Under the pieces are notes generated by a model. That model made no database searches, was not told the origin of the DNA, and was given only the letters and a program-made list of their open reading frames with translations. DNA of 64,000 nt, from positions 1 to 64,000 of the forward strand of contig NZ_QUFB01000010.1 of NCBI RefSeq assembly GCF_003478335.1. Direction: 5' to 3'. Shown here one piece after another: positions 18,119 to 28,213 of the stretch. Positions within the stretch are counted from its first letter, which is position 1; each line of letters starts with the position of its first letter. Position numbers and translations under genes: made by a program. The DNA is from Clostridium sp. AM49-4BH (GTDB lineage Bacteria > Bacillota > Clostridia > Lachnospirales > Lachnospiraceae).

Positions 18119-19864
18119 TTATTTCTGATATGCCTCAACATGACTGGCAATGTCATCAAACAATTTTTGACGAAGTGCGATGACATACTCTTTTGCTTTG
18201 TCTAAGTCAACCATTTCCTTTACTGCCTTATCACGTGTTGTGATCTCAACCTTTGATTCCTTTAAATTTCTAGGGCTGACAACCACACGGATCGGTGCAC
18301 CGATCAGATCTGCGTCAGAGAACATAGCACCTGGACGGACATCTCTGTCATCATATATTGTCTCAATGCCGGCATCCTGCAGACCGGTATACATGTCATC
18401 CGCAACCTTTTTGCATTCTTCGTCGTCGGCACGCAGACAACATACTTCTACCTCCCAAGGAGCAATGGAAATTGGCCAGATTGGACCGTATTCGTCATGA
18501 TGCGCCTCACAGATAGATGCGGCCATACGTCCAACTCCAATACCATAGCAGCCCATGATCGGATTCTTTAACTCGCCGTTTTCATCTGTATAGGTCATAT
18601 TCATTGCCTTAGTATACTTCGTTCCAAGCTGGAAGATATTACCTACTTCAATACCTCGTTTGATCGTAATAGCAGGCTTGCCACAGCATGGGCATACACT
18701 GCCAGCTTTTACTTTTGCAATGTCAACATATTTTGCGTCTTTCAGATCTCGATTTAAATTGAGTCCTGTATAATGATAACCCTCTTTGTTTGCTCCGGCA
18801 ACCATAGACTCGATCCCCTGCAATGTCAGATCCAAATAATATTCTACTTCTTCCGAAATTGCATATGGTCCGATATAGCCGGCTACTAAGCAGGAATCTT
18901 CTGTAATCTCTGCCGGATAGATCTCTTCGCCAACCAGATTACGCAGTTTTGTCTCATTGACCTCATAATCGCCACGAACAAAGCCAACGACAAATTGGCC
19001 ATTGCTTGCCTTCTGATAAACAACCGCTTTGCAGGAACTTTCTACATCACTGTGCAGGAATGCACATACATCTTCGATTGTTTTGCAGTCCGGAGTCTCG
19101 ATCATTGCAAGCTCTGTCTGCTCCCCGATCTTGTCACCGGAAACACAGTTTGCTGCTGCTTCCATATTGGCACGATAATCACATTCCTCACAAAGAACGA
19201 TGGAATCTTCTCCTACCGGTGTAAGAAGCATATACTCATGTGATATATTACCGCCCATCATACCGGAATCCGAAGCTACGGTAACTACTTCCGGGATACC
19301 TGCTTTCTGGAAAATGCGATTGTAGGCCTGATAACAAACATCATAATATTTTTCCAAATCTTCCTGGGATGTATGGAAAGAATATGCATCTTTCATCGTA
19401 AATTCACGCACACGGATCATTCCTGCACGAGGTCTTGCCTCATCACGGAATTTGCGCTGAAACTGGTAGATCATAAACGGATATTTTGTGTAGGACTGTG
19501 CATATTCTCTGACAAGCTGAACAGCAGCCTCCTCATGCGTCATTCCCAATACCATTCGTGCATCATTGCGGTCTGTAAAACGCAGCAACTCGCTGCCAAC
19601 ACTTTCGTAACGTCCGGATTCATCCCATAAATCTGCAGGAAGCACAACAGGGAATAATACTTCCTGTCCGTCAATAGCATCCATCTCCTGACGGATAATG
19701 TTCTCAATCTTGCTTGTTACACGACGCAATGTCGGGAACTCCGAATATATGCCATTGCCGACATATTTCATATAACCACCACGCACCATTAACGCATGGC
19801 TGTCAATCACACAGTCTGATGGCTTTTCCTTAAAACGTGATCCCACTAAATTTGCAACTTTCAT
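18119..19864 (-). CDS. proS: Prolyl-tRNA synthetase (bacterial type, with editing insertion)
   Basis: Class II synthetase of 581 residues charging tRNA-Pro. Motif 2 and 3 regions are seen in FRDEARPRAGMIRVREFTMKD and IMGCYGIGVGRMAASI; MVLGMTHEE is the characteristic TxE loop. The cis-editing (INS) domain that removes Ala-tRNA-Pro lies at about residues 225-400, and the anticodon-binding domain follows VCCLRADDEE. The start is ATG 19864 with TGAGG upstream. A promoter sits in the 67-bp gap to acylphosphatase, and tRNA-Pro(CGG) lies downstream on the same strand, so enzyme and substrate may share a transcript. Confidence 0.97.
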   Translation of the reverse strand: MKVANLVGSRFKEKPSDCVIDSHALMVRGGYMKYVGNGIYSEFPTLRRVTSKIENIIRQEMDAIDGQEVLFPVVLPADLWDESGRYESVGSELLRFTDRNDARMVLGMTHEEAAVQLVREYAQSYTKYPFMIYQFQRKFRDEARPRAGMIRVREFTMKDAYSFHTSQEDLEKYYDVCYQAYNRIFQKAGIPEVVTVASDSGMMGGNISHEYMLLTPVGEDSIVLCEECDYRANMEAAANCVSGDKIGEQTELAMIETPDCKTIEDVCAFLHSDVESSCKAVVYQKASNGQFVVGFVRGDYEVNETKLRNLVGEEIYPAEITEDSCLVAGYIGPYAISEEVEYYLDLTLQGIESMVAGANKEGYHYTGLNLNRDLKDAKYVDIAKVKAGSVCPCCGKPAITIKRGIEVGNIFQLGTKYTKAMNMTYTDENGELKNPIMGCYGIGVGRMAASICEAHHDEYGPIWPISIAPWEVEVCCLRADDEECKKVADDMYTGLQDAGIETIYDDRDVRPGAMFSDADLIGAPIRVVVSPRNLKESKVEITTRDKAVKEMVDLDKAKEYVIALRQKLFDDIASHVEAYQK

Positions 19865-19900
19865 TTTTCTACCTCATTTCTTATCTCTATTGCCTCATTT

Positions 19901-19929
19901 TTTGTAGCATAAACCTTGTCTTTTGTCAA
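19901..19929 (-). promoter_or_regulatory. Sigma-A promoter of proS
   Basis: Minus strand: consensus -35 TTGACA (19924-19929), 17-bp spacer and -10 TACAAA (19901-19906), with an extended TG one base before the -10. Confidence 0.75.
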
Positions 19930-19931
19930 GA

Positions 19932-20210
19932 TTACCGTACATGAAACCCTCGTTCCTCCCGATCTAACGGAATCGTTTTCCGACGAAGATCCTCTACTTG
20001 AATATAGGTTCCCTGATTGATCAATTTGAGCATTTGATTCAACTGTTCTAACGTTCCCTGTGCTTCCATTTCAACCGTTCCATCCCAGTCATTTCGAACC
20101 CATCCGGTAATTCTGAGACCATTCGCAACATATTTTGCGCGGTATCGAAATCCAACTCCCTGCACTCTGCCAAAAAACACATAGTGCTCTCTGATCCTGT
20201 TTTCTTCCAC
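19932..20210 (-). CDS. acyP: Acylphosphatase
   Basis: Small cytosolic hydrolase of acyl phosphates, 92 residues. GRVQGVGFRYRAK holds the catalytic Arg and GWVRNDWDGTVEMEAQG holds the catalytic Asn, in the standard arrangement. The start is GTG 20210, six bases after GGGGGA. It lies between folP and proS on the same strand; no pathway link to either is apparent. Confidence 0.93.
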   Translation of the reverse strand: MEENRIREHYVFFGRVQGVGFRYRAKYVANGLRITGWVRNDWDGTVEMEAQGTLEQLNQMLKLINQGTYIQVEDLRRKTIPLDREERGFHVR

Positions 20211-20260
20211 GGAACGTCCCCCTTCCTTTTGTGAATATAGTCAGGGCATAAATCCATTAT

Positions 20261-21115
20261 TTATTGTAAGGACATGATCTTTTCTGTCATACGCAGTGCG
20301 CGTACATTTTTCTCAACGTCGTGCACACGGACCATATCCCAATGATTCAACGCCGCTAACACACTCGTTACCATCGTCCCCTCTTCCCGCTCCTCAACCG
20401 GAAGATCTAACGTAAGACCGATCACCGATTTTCTGGAAGTTGCCAGAAGAAGCGGCAATTCAAAATCCAAAAAAGTATCTAAATGTGCTAACACCGCCAA
20501 ATTCTGCTCGTATGTTTTGCCATAGCCAACACCGGGATCTAATATGATCTGATCTCTCGCTATGCCTGCCGCATCTGCGAGCATAAGCGATCTTTGCAGA
20601 TCTTTCTTCATGTCGATCAGAAAATGCCCATATTCTGCTTTTGGACGATTATGCATAATGCAGACCGGTTTGTGGTGTTTTGCGACGATCTCCGCCATCG
20701 TACCGATCTCCCAAACAGATTTGCAGCCTTCCTGTGCGAATAGCTCATCATAACGCAGTCCCCATATATCATTTGCCATGTCTGCACCTGCAGACAGTCC
20801 TGCGTCCATAACGGGTGCCTTGTAGGTGTCCAATGATACCGGTACATCAAATCGTTCTTTAACTTTTCGTATCACTTCTGTCACACGCTCGATCTCTTCT
20901 TCCACGGTTATCTTCTGATAACCGGGTCTTGTTGATTCTCCTCCGATATCTATAATATCGGCACCCTGCGCGACCATTTCCTCCACATGCGCCAAAGCCT
21001 GATCTAAATGATTAAACTTGCCGCCATCCGAAAACGAGTCCGGTGTTACATTCAAAATTCCCATCACATATACATGATGTCCGTCAAATTGAAATTGTTT
21101 TGTTCCTATCTGCAT
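20261..21115 (-). CDS. folP: Dihydropteroate synthase
   Basis: Condenses p-aminobenzoate with dihydropterin pyrophosphate in folate synthesis; the sulfonamide target. It has 284 residues with the expected TIM barrel. Motifs: GILNVTPDSFSDGGKFN near the N-terminus, ADIIDIGGESTRPG, VPVSLDTYKAPVMDAGL, IILDPGVGYGKT and the terminal region DMVRVHDVEKNVRALRM. A GGAAGG site precedes the ATG. The nearby folC gene on the same strand, and folA at 43 kb, act in the same pathway. Confidence 0.96.
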   Translation of the reverse strand: MQIGTKQFQFDGHHVYVMGILNVTPDSFSDGGKFNHLDQALAHVEEMVAQGADIIDIGGESTRPGYQKITVEEEIERVTEVIRKVKERFDVPVSLDTYKAPVMDAGLSAGADMANDIWGLRYDELFAQEGCKSVWEIGTMAEIVAKHHKPVCIMHNRPKAEYGHFLIDMKKDLQRSLMLADAAGIARDQIILDPGVGYGKTYEQNLAVLAHLDTFLDFELPLLLATSRKSVIGLTLDLPVEEREEGTMVTSVLAALNHWDMVRVHDVEKNVRALRMTEKIMSLQ

Positions 21116-21246
21116 GATTCATACCTTCCTACCACATACTTTGCGGTGAATATTCCTTACAACCGGTAAAGAATGATCCATATTACTGTCATCCTATAAA
21201 GATCGTGTCAAAAAACAACACTACATTATCATAGCATAATTTACTA

Positions 21247-22623
21247 TCAGTCGACAATAGTGCTGATCCAAATCCCTTTGCGGATCAAACCATAGCCAAT
21301 TGCGACTTTGATCAGATCTAACGACTGAACAATGGCATAGATCACAAGCACAGACAACGGCGTTGTTAAACACAACACTGCTGCTACCGGCACTGTCACG
21401 ACCCATGAAAATACACTATCAAACAAAAAGGTGATCACTGTCTTTCCACCGGAACGTAAAGTGAAATATAAGGAATTTAGCAGCCCCTGTATTGGGAAAA
21501 ATAATGCTGTGATCACAATAAATTTCTGACCATACCCCCGTACCTGTTCGGTCGTATCGTATACTTTTGGAAAGATCCCTGAAAAAGCGATCAAAATAAC
21601 GGTGAGGCCCACACAGACAAAACAGGTAAACCACATCAAATGAAACGCATTTTCTTTCGCTTTCTCAAACTTCCCGGCTCCAAGTGTCTGACCGGATAAA
21701 ATTCCCACGGCAGAGCCTAATGCAACAAACACAACATTAAGCAGGTTACAGATAACATTAGAGATGGTAAGTCCCGCAACAATCTCTAAACCTTTGGTTG
21801 AATAACACTGGGTCAATGCCGCTAATCCTCCTGCCCACAAAAACTCATTAAAAAAGATAGGCAGACCTTTTTTGATCATCAGAATTGATATTTCCTTAGG
21901 GATGCGCATCGTTCGGTAAATACCGATCAGAAAACTGTGTGTTCTACGCTCATAATGTGCCCACGCTACCACGATCACGCACTCAACGATACGTGCTAAC
22001 AATGTTGCGATCGCAGCTCCTTTTACTTCAAGTCTTGGCATTCCAAATTTGCCAAAGATCAACAGGTAATTAAACACGATATCAACGATAACGGATAGTA
22101 TCCCGGCAATCATTGGTTTGACGCTATATCCGGTCTCTCTTAAGCTGCTGGCGTATACCTGCGTAATACTAAAAGGCAGCAGCGTAAACAACATGATCGT
22201 CATATATTCTTTTCCCAGATGCATGGTAAGCGCTGCATCCATCTGCGCACTTTCACCATGTAGATACATACTAATCAGGGTTTCTCCACTTGTCATAAAA
22301 ATAAGCGTTCCTATAATAACACATGCGAGACATATCCAGAGCTTGATACGAAAGGTATGTCGAAATCCCTCCTCATTTCTTTGTCCATAATATTGCGCAC
22401 CATAGATACCCGGACCTGATATTCCTCCGAATATTGCAAGGTTAAACACAAAGATCAGCTGTCCTACAATAGAAACTGCGGTCATCGATTCTGTGCCCAG
22501 CTTTCCCACCATAACATTATCAACCAATCCCACCATATTCGTGATCCCGTTTTGGATCATCATCGGTACCGCAAGCAATAACGCTCTTTTATATATTTCT
22601 GTTCTTTTGGTTTGTTCCCTCAT
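21247..22623 (-). CDS. MATE-family multidrug/sodium antiporter
   Basis: Inner-membrane exporter of 458 residues with about 12 predicted helices in two related halves. The N-terminal half carries AVPMMIQNGITNMVGLVDNVMVGKLG, typical of MatE domains, and the second half VALGSAVGILSGQTLGAG. It uses a Na+ or H+ gradient to expel cationic compounds; the substrate is unknown. The start at 22623 is chosen because TGGAGGAATAGA directly precedes it; longer open frame upstream overlaps folC. It starts one base after the folC stop, so it is probably translationally coupled. Confidence 0.88.
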   Translation of the reverse strand: MREQTKRTEIYKRALLLAVPMMIQNGITNMVGLVDNVMVGKLGTESMTAVSIVGQLIFVFNLAIFGGISGPGIYGAQYYGQRNEEGFRHTFRIKLWICLACVIIGTLIFMTSGETLISMYLHGESAQMDAALTMHLGKEYMTIMLFTLLPFSITQVYASSLRETGYSVKPMIAGILSVIVDIVFNYLLIFGKFGMPRLEVKGAAIATLLARIVECVIVVAWAHYERRTHSFLIGIYRTMRIPKEISILMIKKGLPIFFNEFLWAGGLAALTQCYSTKGLEIVAGLTISNVICNLLNVVFVALGSAVGILSGQTLGAGKFEKAKENAFHLMWFTCFVCVGLTVILIAFSGIFPKVYDTTEQVRGYGQKFIVITALFFPIQGLLNSLYFTLRSGGKTVITFLFDSVFSWVVTVPVAAVLCLTTPLSVLVIYAIVQSLDLIKVAIGYGLIRKGIWISTIVD

Positions 22624-22624
22624 T

Positions 22625-23953
22625 CTATTCCTCCATTTCACCTGCTTCCGACATAAAACGCTGTACCGCACCCTGAATGGACAACGAGCCACAGATTATC
22701 GTATTTTCTCCAACCTGTAATGTCTGATAAAGCGCATCCGACATCGTGCGAACATCTTGTATATCTTCTAAAGATAACCTGTTCTCTCCAAACTTCTGTG
22801 CTGTCTGCCATATCGATTTTGCCAATTTACCGCTATCAAGCCCTCTGGGACCCGGTGCAGTCACGGTCAAAAAACGCTTGGCATACGGAAGCAGAATATG
22901 AATCATTTTTTGATACTCTTTATCCGCAAAAACGCCCATAATAAATTGCCATTTTTGTCCCGGATAATATGCTTCTAAGCTTTGTGCAAGCCGTTTGGCA
23001 GCATCCTCATTATGTGCTCCGTCCAATAAAATGATCGGCTTCTTGCAGATCACTTCCATTCTGCCGGGCCACCGGCTGGAATATATTCCCCGTTTCATAC
23101 TCTCTTCGTTGATCTTTGCAAAGCCAATCGACTGCATGCACTGTGCGGTTTCCAGTGCAAGTGCTGCATTATCAATCTGATACAATCCCGGCGTAGATAA
23201 CACATAGGACCGGTCACGATAATAAAACTGCGTCTCTTCGCAGGAATGGATCTGTACTTGTCCCACCGATTGCACCAGATGCAAATGTGCACCGGTTTCA
23301 CGACATACACGCTCTAATAATGGCTGTAATTCTTTAGGCGGTGCAGATACGACCTGTGCTCCCTTCTTAATGATCCCATATTTTTCTTCAGCAATCTCCG
23401 TGACCGTTTCTCCTAAAATCGCCATATGATCTCTGCTGATCGAAGTAATCATACAAAGCAGCGGATCGGTAATAAAATTCGTGGCATCCATTCTTCCCCC
23501 AAGACCACATTCGACTAACATGACATCCACATTCCAGTCCACACCCTGCTGCATTGCCAATATCGTCTCAATCTCGAATGCTGTAGGATGATGATATCCC
23601 TCTTTGACCATCTGCTCGCAAAAAACGCGCAATTTAGTCAGCAGCTTTGCTGCTTCCTGTGCTGAGATCGTAACTGCTTGCTCTGTATATGGCTCCCATT
23701 TCTGAACACGCTCCAAATAATGCGTTGTCGGTGACACGTAACGTCCCACACGATATCCCGATGCCGCCAAAATACCAGCCAGATAATTTCCTGCAGACCC
23801 TTTTCCATTGGTTCCTGCAATATGCACAATCTGTAATTTTTTATCCGGCCTATCCATATATTCCGCCAATCTTGTGACTTCCTTCAACGAATAGTCACTT
23901 CCGAGATTTCCCTGAATATGTGCAATATAGTTACGCGCTTCCTCATAATTCAT
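22625..23953 (-). CDS. folC: Folylpolyglutamate synthase / dihydrofolate synthase
   Basis: Mur-ligase-family enzyme (442 residues) that adds Glu to dihydropteroate and polyglutamylates folates. The ATP loop is IVHIAGTNGKGSAGNYL. Other landmarks are TAFEIETILAMQ, VECGLGGRMDATNFI, SISRDHMAILGETVTEIAEEK and LLDGAHNEDAAKRL. The start is ATG 23953, eight bases after TTGGAGG; a TTG 15 bases upstream is inside that site. It is followed at once by the MATE gene, and folP lies further along the same strand. Confidence 0.93.
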   Translation of the reverse strand: MNYEEARNYIAHIQGNLGSDYSLKEVTRLAEYMDRPDKKLQIVHIAGTNGKGSAGNYLAGILAASGYRVGRYVSPTTHYLERVQKWEPYTEQAVTISAQEAAKLLTKLRVFCEQMVKEGYHHPTAFEIETILAMQQGVDWNVDVMLVECGLGGRMDATNFITDPLLCMITSISRDHMAILGETVTEIAEEKYGIIKKGAQVVSAPPKELQPLLERVCRETGAHLHLVQSVGQVQIHSCEETQFYYRDRSYVLSTPGLYQIDNAALALETAQCMQSIGFAKINEESMKRGIYSSRWPGRMEVICKKPIILLDGAHNEDAAKRLAQSLEAYYPGQKWQFIMGVFADKEYQKMIHILLPYAKRFLTVTAPGPRGLDSGKLAKSIWQTAQKFGENRLSLEDIQDVRTMSDALYQTLQVGENTIICGSLSIQGAVQRFMSEAGEMEE

Positions 23954-23993
23954 GTCCATTTCCTCCAACTGCTATACGAGATCAAAACTTCTC

Positions 23994-24035
23994 AAAAAAA
24001 GGATCGTTACCCCAAAATTTTCAGAGTAACGATCC
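23994..24035 (-). terminator. Terminator after serC-serA
   Basis: ggatcgttac (24001-24010) pairs with gtaacgatcc (24026-24035); on the minus strand it is followed by seven Ts (24000-23994). A classical intrinsic terminator for the serine operon. Confidence 0.92.
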
Positions 24036-24057
24036 GGCAAATTATGTATGTACTACA

Positions 24058-25221
24058 TTATTTGATGATACGTACCTTTAATACACCATCAATTGCATTC
24101 AGCTTATCTTCCAATGCCTTTGAAGAAGCAGCATCAATATCGAATACACAATATGAATAATCACCACGGCTCTTATTTGTCATATGTGCGATATTAATTC
24201 CTTCTTCAGCAAATACATTGGTAAACTGTGTCAACATCGTTGGGATGTTTTTATGTGCAACTGTAATACGTCCTTCTGTATTGCAGACACCTGCATTACA
24301 ATTTGGATAGTTTACAGAATTGATGATATTACCATTCTCTAAAAATTCACGAAGCTCATGTACTGCCATAACGGCACAGTTATCTTCTGACTCTGCTGTA
24401 GAGGCACCGAGATGCGGTGTTGCGATCACATTCGGCATCTTAACAACGGCTGGATTTGGGAAATCTGTTACATAACGACGCACCTTTCCAGACTCCAAAG
24501 CAGCTTTCATGTCATCATCATTTACCAAAAGATCACGTGCAAAGTTCAAGATAACAACGCCATCCTTCATCTGATCGAAAGCTTCCTTGTTGAGCATTCC
24601 TTTTGTCTCAGGAATATAAGGAACATGAATTGTAATATAATCACATACCTGATACAGCTCATCGTAAGATTTTACAACGGTAACATCTCTGGAAAGAGAT
24701 AACGCATTATTAACGGATAAGAATGGATCTACACCATAGATCTCCATTCCGAAATGTCTTGCCACATTAGCAACTAACACACCGATAGCTCCAAGTCCGA
24801 TAACACCAAGTTTTTTGCCTTTTAACTCTGTACCGGCAAAATTCTTCTTTGCCTTTTCCATGGATTTGGAAATATTTTCATCGTCAGCGTTGTCCTTAAC
24901 CCACTGCATTCCACCTGCAATATCTCTGGCAGCCAAAAGCATACCGGATACCACCATCTCTTTTACACCGTTAGCATTTGCACCCGGTGTGTTAAATACA
25001 ACGATACCCTGATCCGCACATTTATCCAATGGAATATTGTTGACACCGGCACCGGCACGTGCGATAGCACAGAGCTTATCAGAAAGCTCCATATCATGCA
25101 TCGCTGCACTTCTAACAAGCACTACATCAGCCGCATTCACATCATCTGTCTTTTCATATTGTCCATCAAAACCATCTAAGCCAATCTGTGCGATCGGATT
25201 TAAGCAACTATACTGAAACAT
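24058..25221 (-). CDS. serA: D-3-phosphoglycerate dehydrogenase
   Basis: First step of serine synthesis: NAD-dependent oxidation of 3-phosphoglycerate. It has 387 residues, the short type without the intervening ASB domain. The Rossmann motif is GVIGLGAIGVLVANVA, the substrate-binding region includes ARAGAGVNNIPLD, the catalytic His lies in TPHLGASTAESE, and the C-terminal ACT domain (about 310-387) should mediate feedback. Its ATG overlaps the serC stop (TAATG) and has GAGGAGG upstream, so the two are co-translated. Confidence 0.95.
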   Translation of the reverse strand: MFQYSCLNPIAQIGLDGFDGQYEKTDDVNAADVVLVRSAAMHDMELSDKLCAIARAGAGVNNIPLDKCADQGIVVFNTPGANANGVKEMVVSGMLLAARDIAGGMQWVKDNADDENISKSMEKAKKNFAGTELKGKKLGVIGLGAIGVLVANVARHFGMEIYGVDPFLSVNNALSLSRDVTVVKSYDELYQVCDYITIHVPYIPETKGMLNKEAFDQMKDGVVILNFARDLLVNDDDMKAALESGKVRRYVTDFPNPAVVKMPNVIATPHLGASTAESEDNCAVMAVHELREFLENGNIINSVNYPNCNAGVCNTEGRITVAHKNIPTMLTQFTNVFAEEGINIAHMTNKSRGDYSYCVFDIDAASSKALEDKLNAIDGVLKVRIIK

Positions 25222-26303
25222 TACGCATTTTCCTCCTCGAACTTCTTCATAAATTCAACCAACTTCTCTACGCCCTCTTTTGGCATTGCATTGTAAATGC
25301 TGGCTCTCATTCCACCTACGGTACGATGACCTTTCAAGTTAACAAAACCAGCTTCTGTTGCTTCTTTGACAAACTTAGCATCCATATCTGCATCACCTGT
25401 TACAAACGGAACATTCATCAAAGAACGATCTTTTGGCACTACCGTACCCTTGAACAGTTTACTCTGATCCAAGAAGTCATACAGGATCTTTGCTTTCTCT
25501 TCGTTGTGCTTCTTCATAGCCTCTAAGCCGCCCATTTTCTTGAGCCACTTAAATACCTTACCGCAAATGTAAATACCATATGCCGGTGGTGTGTTATACA
25601 GAGACTGTGCATCTGCATGTATTTTGTACTGTAACATTGTTGGTGTACCTTCCAAAACATCTTCTGTAATAAGATCCTCGCGGATGATCACAATGACAAC
25701 ACCTGCCGGTCCGATATTTTTCTGTACACCGCCATAAATCACGCCATACTTTGTGACATCTACCGGTTCTGACAAAAAGCAGGAAGATACATCTGCAACT
25801 AATGTCTTACCCTTTGTGTTTGGCAGCTCTTTGTATTTCGTACCATAAATTGTGTTATTTTCACAAATGTATACATAGTCGGCATCTTCGGAGATCGGCA
25901 GATCCGAACAGTCTGGGATGTACGAGAATGTTTTATCCTCGGAGGAAGCGATCTTATTCGCTTTACCATATTTGGAAGCTTCCTGCCATGCCTTCTTTGC
26001 CCATTGTCCGGTTACAATGTAATCAGCGACCTTGTTCTTCATCAGATTCATCGGAATCATTGCAAACTGCTGTGAAGCACCTCCCTGAAGGAAGAGTACC
26101 TTGTAGTTATCCGGAATATTCATCAGATCACGCAGATCCTGTTCTGCGGTCTTGATAATATTATCATACACCTTTGAGCGATGACTCATTTCCATAACGG
26201 ACATGCCGGAACCCTGATAATCCAACATCTCATCTGCTGCTTCCTGCAATACTTCCTCTGGCAATACTGCCGGTCCTGCTGAAAAATTATAAACTCTGCT
26301 CAT
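25221..26303 (-). CDS. serC: Phosphoserine aminotransferase
   Basis: PLP-dependent second step of serine synthesis, also usable in pyridoxine synthesis; 360 residues. It begins RVYNFSAGPAVLPEEVL, has LFLQGGASQQFAMIPMN, and the PLP-lysine region YGGVQKNIGPAGVVIVIIRE. The C-terminal KGHRTVGGMRASIYNAMP is diagnostic. The start is ATG 26303 after TGAGGAG; the upstream ATG at 26315 is part of that site. It is coupled to serA. Confidence 0.96.
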   Translation of the reverse strand: MSRVYNFSAGPAVLPEEVLQEAADEMLDYQGSGMSVMEMSHRSKVYDNIIKTAEQDLRDLMNIPDNYKVLFLQGGASQQFAMIPMNLMKNKVADYIVTGQWAKKAWQEASKYGKANKIASSEDKTFSYIPDCSDLPISEDADYVYICENNTIYGTKYKELPNTKGKTLVADVSSCFLSEPVDVTKYGVIYGGVQKNIGPAGVVIVIIREDLITEDVLEGTPTMLQYKIHADAQSLYNTPPAYGIYICGKVFKWLKKMGGLEAMKKHNEEKAKILYDFLDQSKLFKGTVVPKDRSLMNVPFVTGDADMDAKFVKEATEAGFVNLKGHRTVGGMRASIYNAMPKEGVEKLVEFMKKFEEENA

Positions 26304-26510
26304 ATTTCTCCTCATTTCTGTATACGCATATTTTTATTGAATTTTTGCGGCGCATACTACGCAAAAACCAAAACGGTCCGGGAATCCCCTTTCCTTTTGT
26401 CACTTTGTAAATATATGAAACCCTGCTATGTATCATGAATATCAAAACATTCAACTCTTCCACTAAAGCCTACTCGAACTTCGTGTCAGACTATACCAGG
26501 ATTAACACGC
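26304..26510. other. Intergenic region between ilvB and serC with a hairpin
   Basis: About 205 bp without a gene. The only clear structure is TTTTTGCG (26342-26349) pairing with CGCAAAAA (26360-26367) around a 10-base loop, some 40-60 bp upstream of serC. It could be a terminator for ilvB or an operator for serC. No convincing promoter or riboswitch was seen. Confidence 0.5.
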
Positions 26511-28196
26511 TTACTGCTGTTTTTGCAAATCTTTCTCATCAAAACAGTCTTCTAAGTTCTTACCCGGTGCAACCATCGGGAATACCTTATCATCACTCTC
26601 GATCACAACCTCGATCACAACCGGTCCTTCCGTAGAAAGTGCTTCTTTGATTGCTCCCTCAACCTCTTCCTTCTTTGTAACTCTGATTGCTTTCACCCCA
26701 AGTGCCTCAGACAGTTTGATATAATCAACTTTGTCATTCAGTACCGTCTGCGAATAACGTTTTCCATAGAATAACGTCTGCCACTGGCGAACCATTCCAA
26801 GCACCTGATTGTTAATAATAACCTCAATAATCGGAATGTTATAACGGCTTGCAGTTGCTAACTCATTCATGTTCATGCGGAAGCATCCATCTCCGGCAAT
26901 GTTAATAACACGTTTATCCGGACAGCCGACCTGTGCACCCAGTGATGCACCCAATCCATATCCCATTGTTCCAAGGCCACCGGAAGTAATCAGTGTGCGT
27001 GGATGTGTATAGTGGTAATACTGCGCCGCCCACATCTGATGCTGACCGACTTCCGTACAAATGATCGTCTTATCACTGTCTGTCAACTCGTCCAACTTCT
27101 CCATAACATATGGACAAGTCAATCCCTCCTCAGAATAAGTCATTGGCAGTGCATCCTTTCTTGCCATCACCTTATCCATCCACTCTTTATGATACATCTG
27201 TTCCATGCGCTCATTCATACGCTCCAAAACAGCTTTCACATCACCAATAATGCTCATATCAACCGATACATTCTTGTTGATCTCCGCTTCATCAATGTCA
27301 ATCTGAATGATCGTTGCATTCTTCGCATAGTTTGCCGTATTGCCTGTCACACGATCAGAGAAGCGGGAACCAACAACTACCAGCGCATCGCACTCTGAAA
27401 CACTTAAATTGGCAGTCTTTGTTCCATGCATTCCAAGCATTCCCACATATCGGTCATCGGTACCCGGAAATGCACCTTTACCCATTAACGTATCCGTTAC
27501 CGGTGCGTCTACTTTTTCCACAAATTCCTTAAGTTCTTTATCCGCACCTGAGATCACAGCGCCGCCACCAACGAATACCATCGGTTTCTTGGCATTGCGC
27601 AGTACCTTGATTGCCTCATCAATAACAGCATCGTCAATATTTTCTGTGCTGCGTTCGATCTTTTCCGGAACTTTCGGCTCATATTCAGCTTTGTCACTCG
27701 TTGCATTTTTCGCAATATCGATCAAGACCGGACCCGGTCTGCCGGATTTTGCGATCGTAAAGGCACGACGGATCGTATCAGCCAATTTATCAACTTCCTT
27801 TACCAGAAAGCTGTATTTCGTAATCGGCATTGCCACTCCGGCAATATCAATTTCCTGGAAAGAATCTTTACCCAGTAACGCCTTGCCAACGTTACATGTA
27901 ATAGCAACCAATGGAACAGAATCCATATAAGCTGTCGCGATTCCGGTAACTAAATTAGTTGCTCCGGGTCCGCTTGTTGCCATACATACACCGACTTTAC
28001 CTGTTGCTCTGGCATATCCATCTGCTGCATGAGATGCTCCCTGCTCATGAGATGTAAGGACATGTCTAATTTCATCCTGATGACGATATAATTCGTCATA
28101 TATGTTCAGAATAGCACCACCCGGATAACCGAATACTGTGTCTACCCCTTGTTCTTTCAAACATTCTATCACAATCTGTGAACCTGTTAATTGCAT
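26511..28196 (-). CDS. ilvB: Acetolactate synthase, catalytic large subunit
   Basis: ThDP/FAD enzyme forming acetolactate or acetohydroxybutyrate for branched-chain amino acids; 561 residues. FGYPGGAILNIYDEL and LTSHEQGASHAADGYARATG carry the ThDP-activating Glu. ATSGPGATNLVTGIATAY, GGLGTMGYGLGASLGAQVG and the ThDP/Mg motif GDGCFRMNMNELATA are typical. It follows ilvD by 17 bp with GGAGGAAAG before the ATG. No regulatory small subunit (ilvN/ilvH) lies next to it here, so that subunit must be elsewhere or absent. Confidence 0.96.
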   Translation of the reverse strand: MQLTGSQIVIECLKEQGVDTVFGYPGGAILNIYDELYRHQDEIRHVLTSHEQGASHAADGYARATGKVGVCMATSGPGATNLVTGIATAYMDSVPLVAITCNVGKALLGKDSFQEIDIAGVAMPITKYSFLVKEVDKLADTIRRAFTIAKSGRPGPVLIDIAKNATSDKAEYEPKVPEKIERSTENIDDAVIDEAIKVLRNAKKPMVFVGGGAVISGADKELKEFVEKVDAPVTDTLMGKGAFPGTDDRYVGMLGMHGTKTANLSVSECDALVVVGSRFSDRVTGNTANYAKNATIIQIDIDEAEINKNVSVDMSIIGDVKAVLERMNERMEQMYHKEWMDKVMARKDALPMTYSEEGLTCPYVMEKLDELTDSDKTIICTEVGQHQMWAAQYYHYTHPRTLITSGGLGTMGYGLGASLGAQVGCPDKRVINIAGDGCFRMNMNELATASRYNIPIIEVIINNQVLGMVRQWQTLFYGKRYSQTVLNDKVDYIKLSEALGVKAIRVTKKEEVEGAIKEALSTEGPVVIEVVIESDDKVFPMVAPGKNLEDCFDEKDLQKQQ

Positions 28197-28213
28197 GACT
28201 TTCCTCCACTCTT

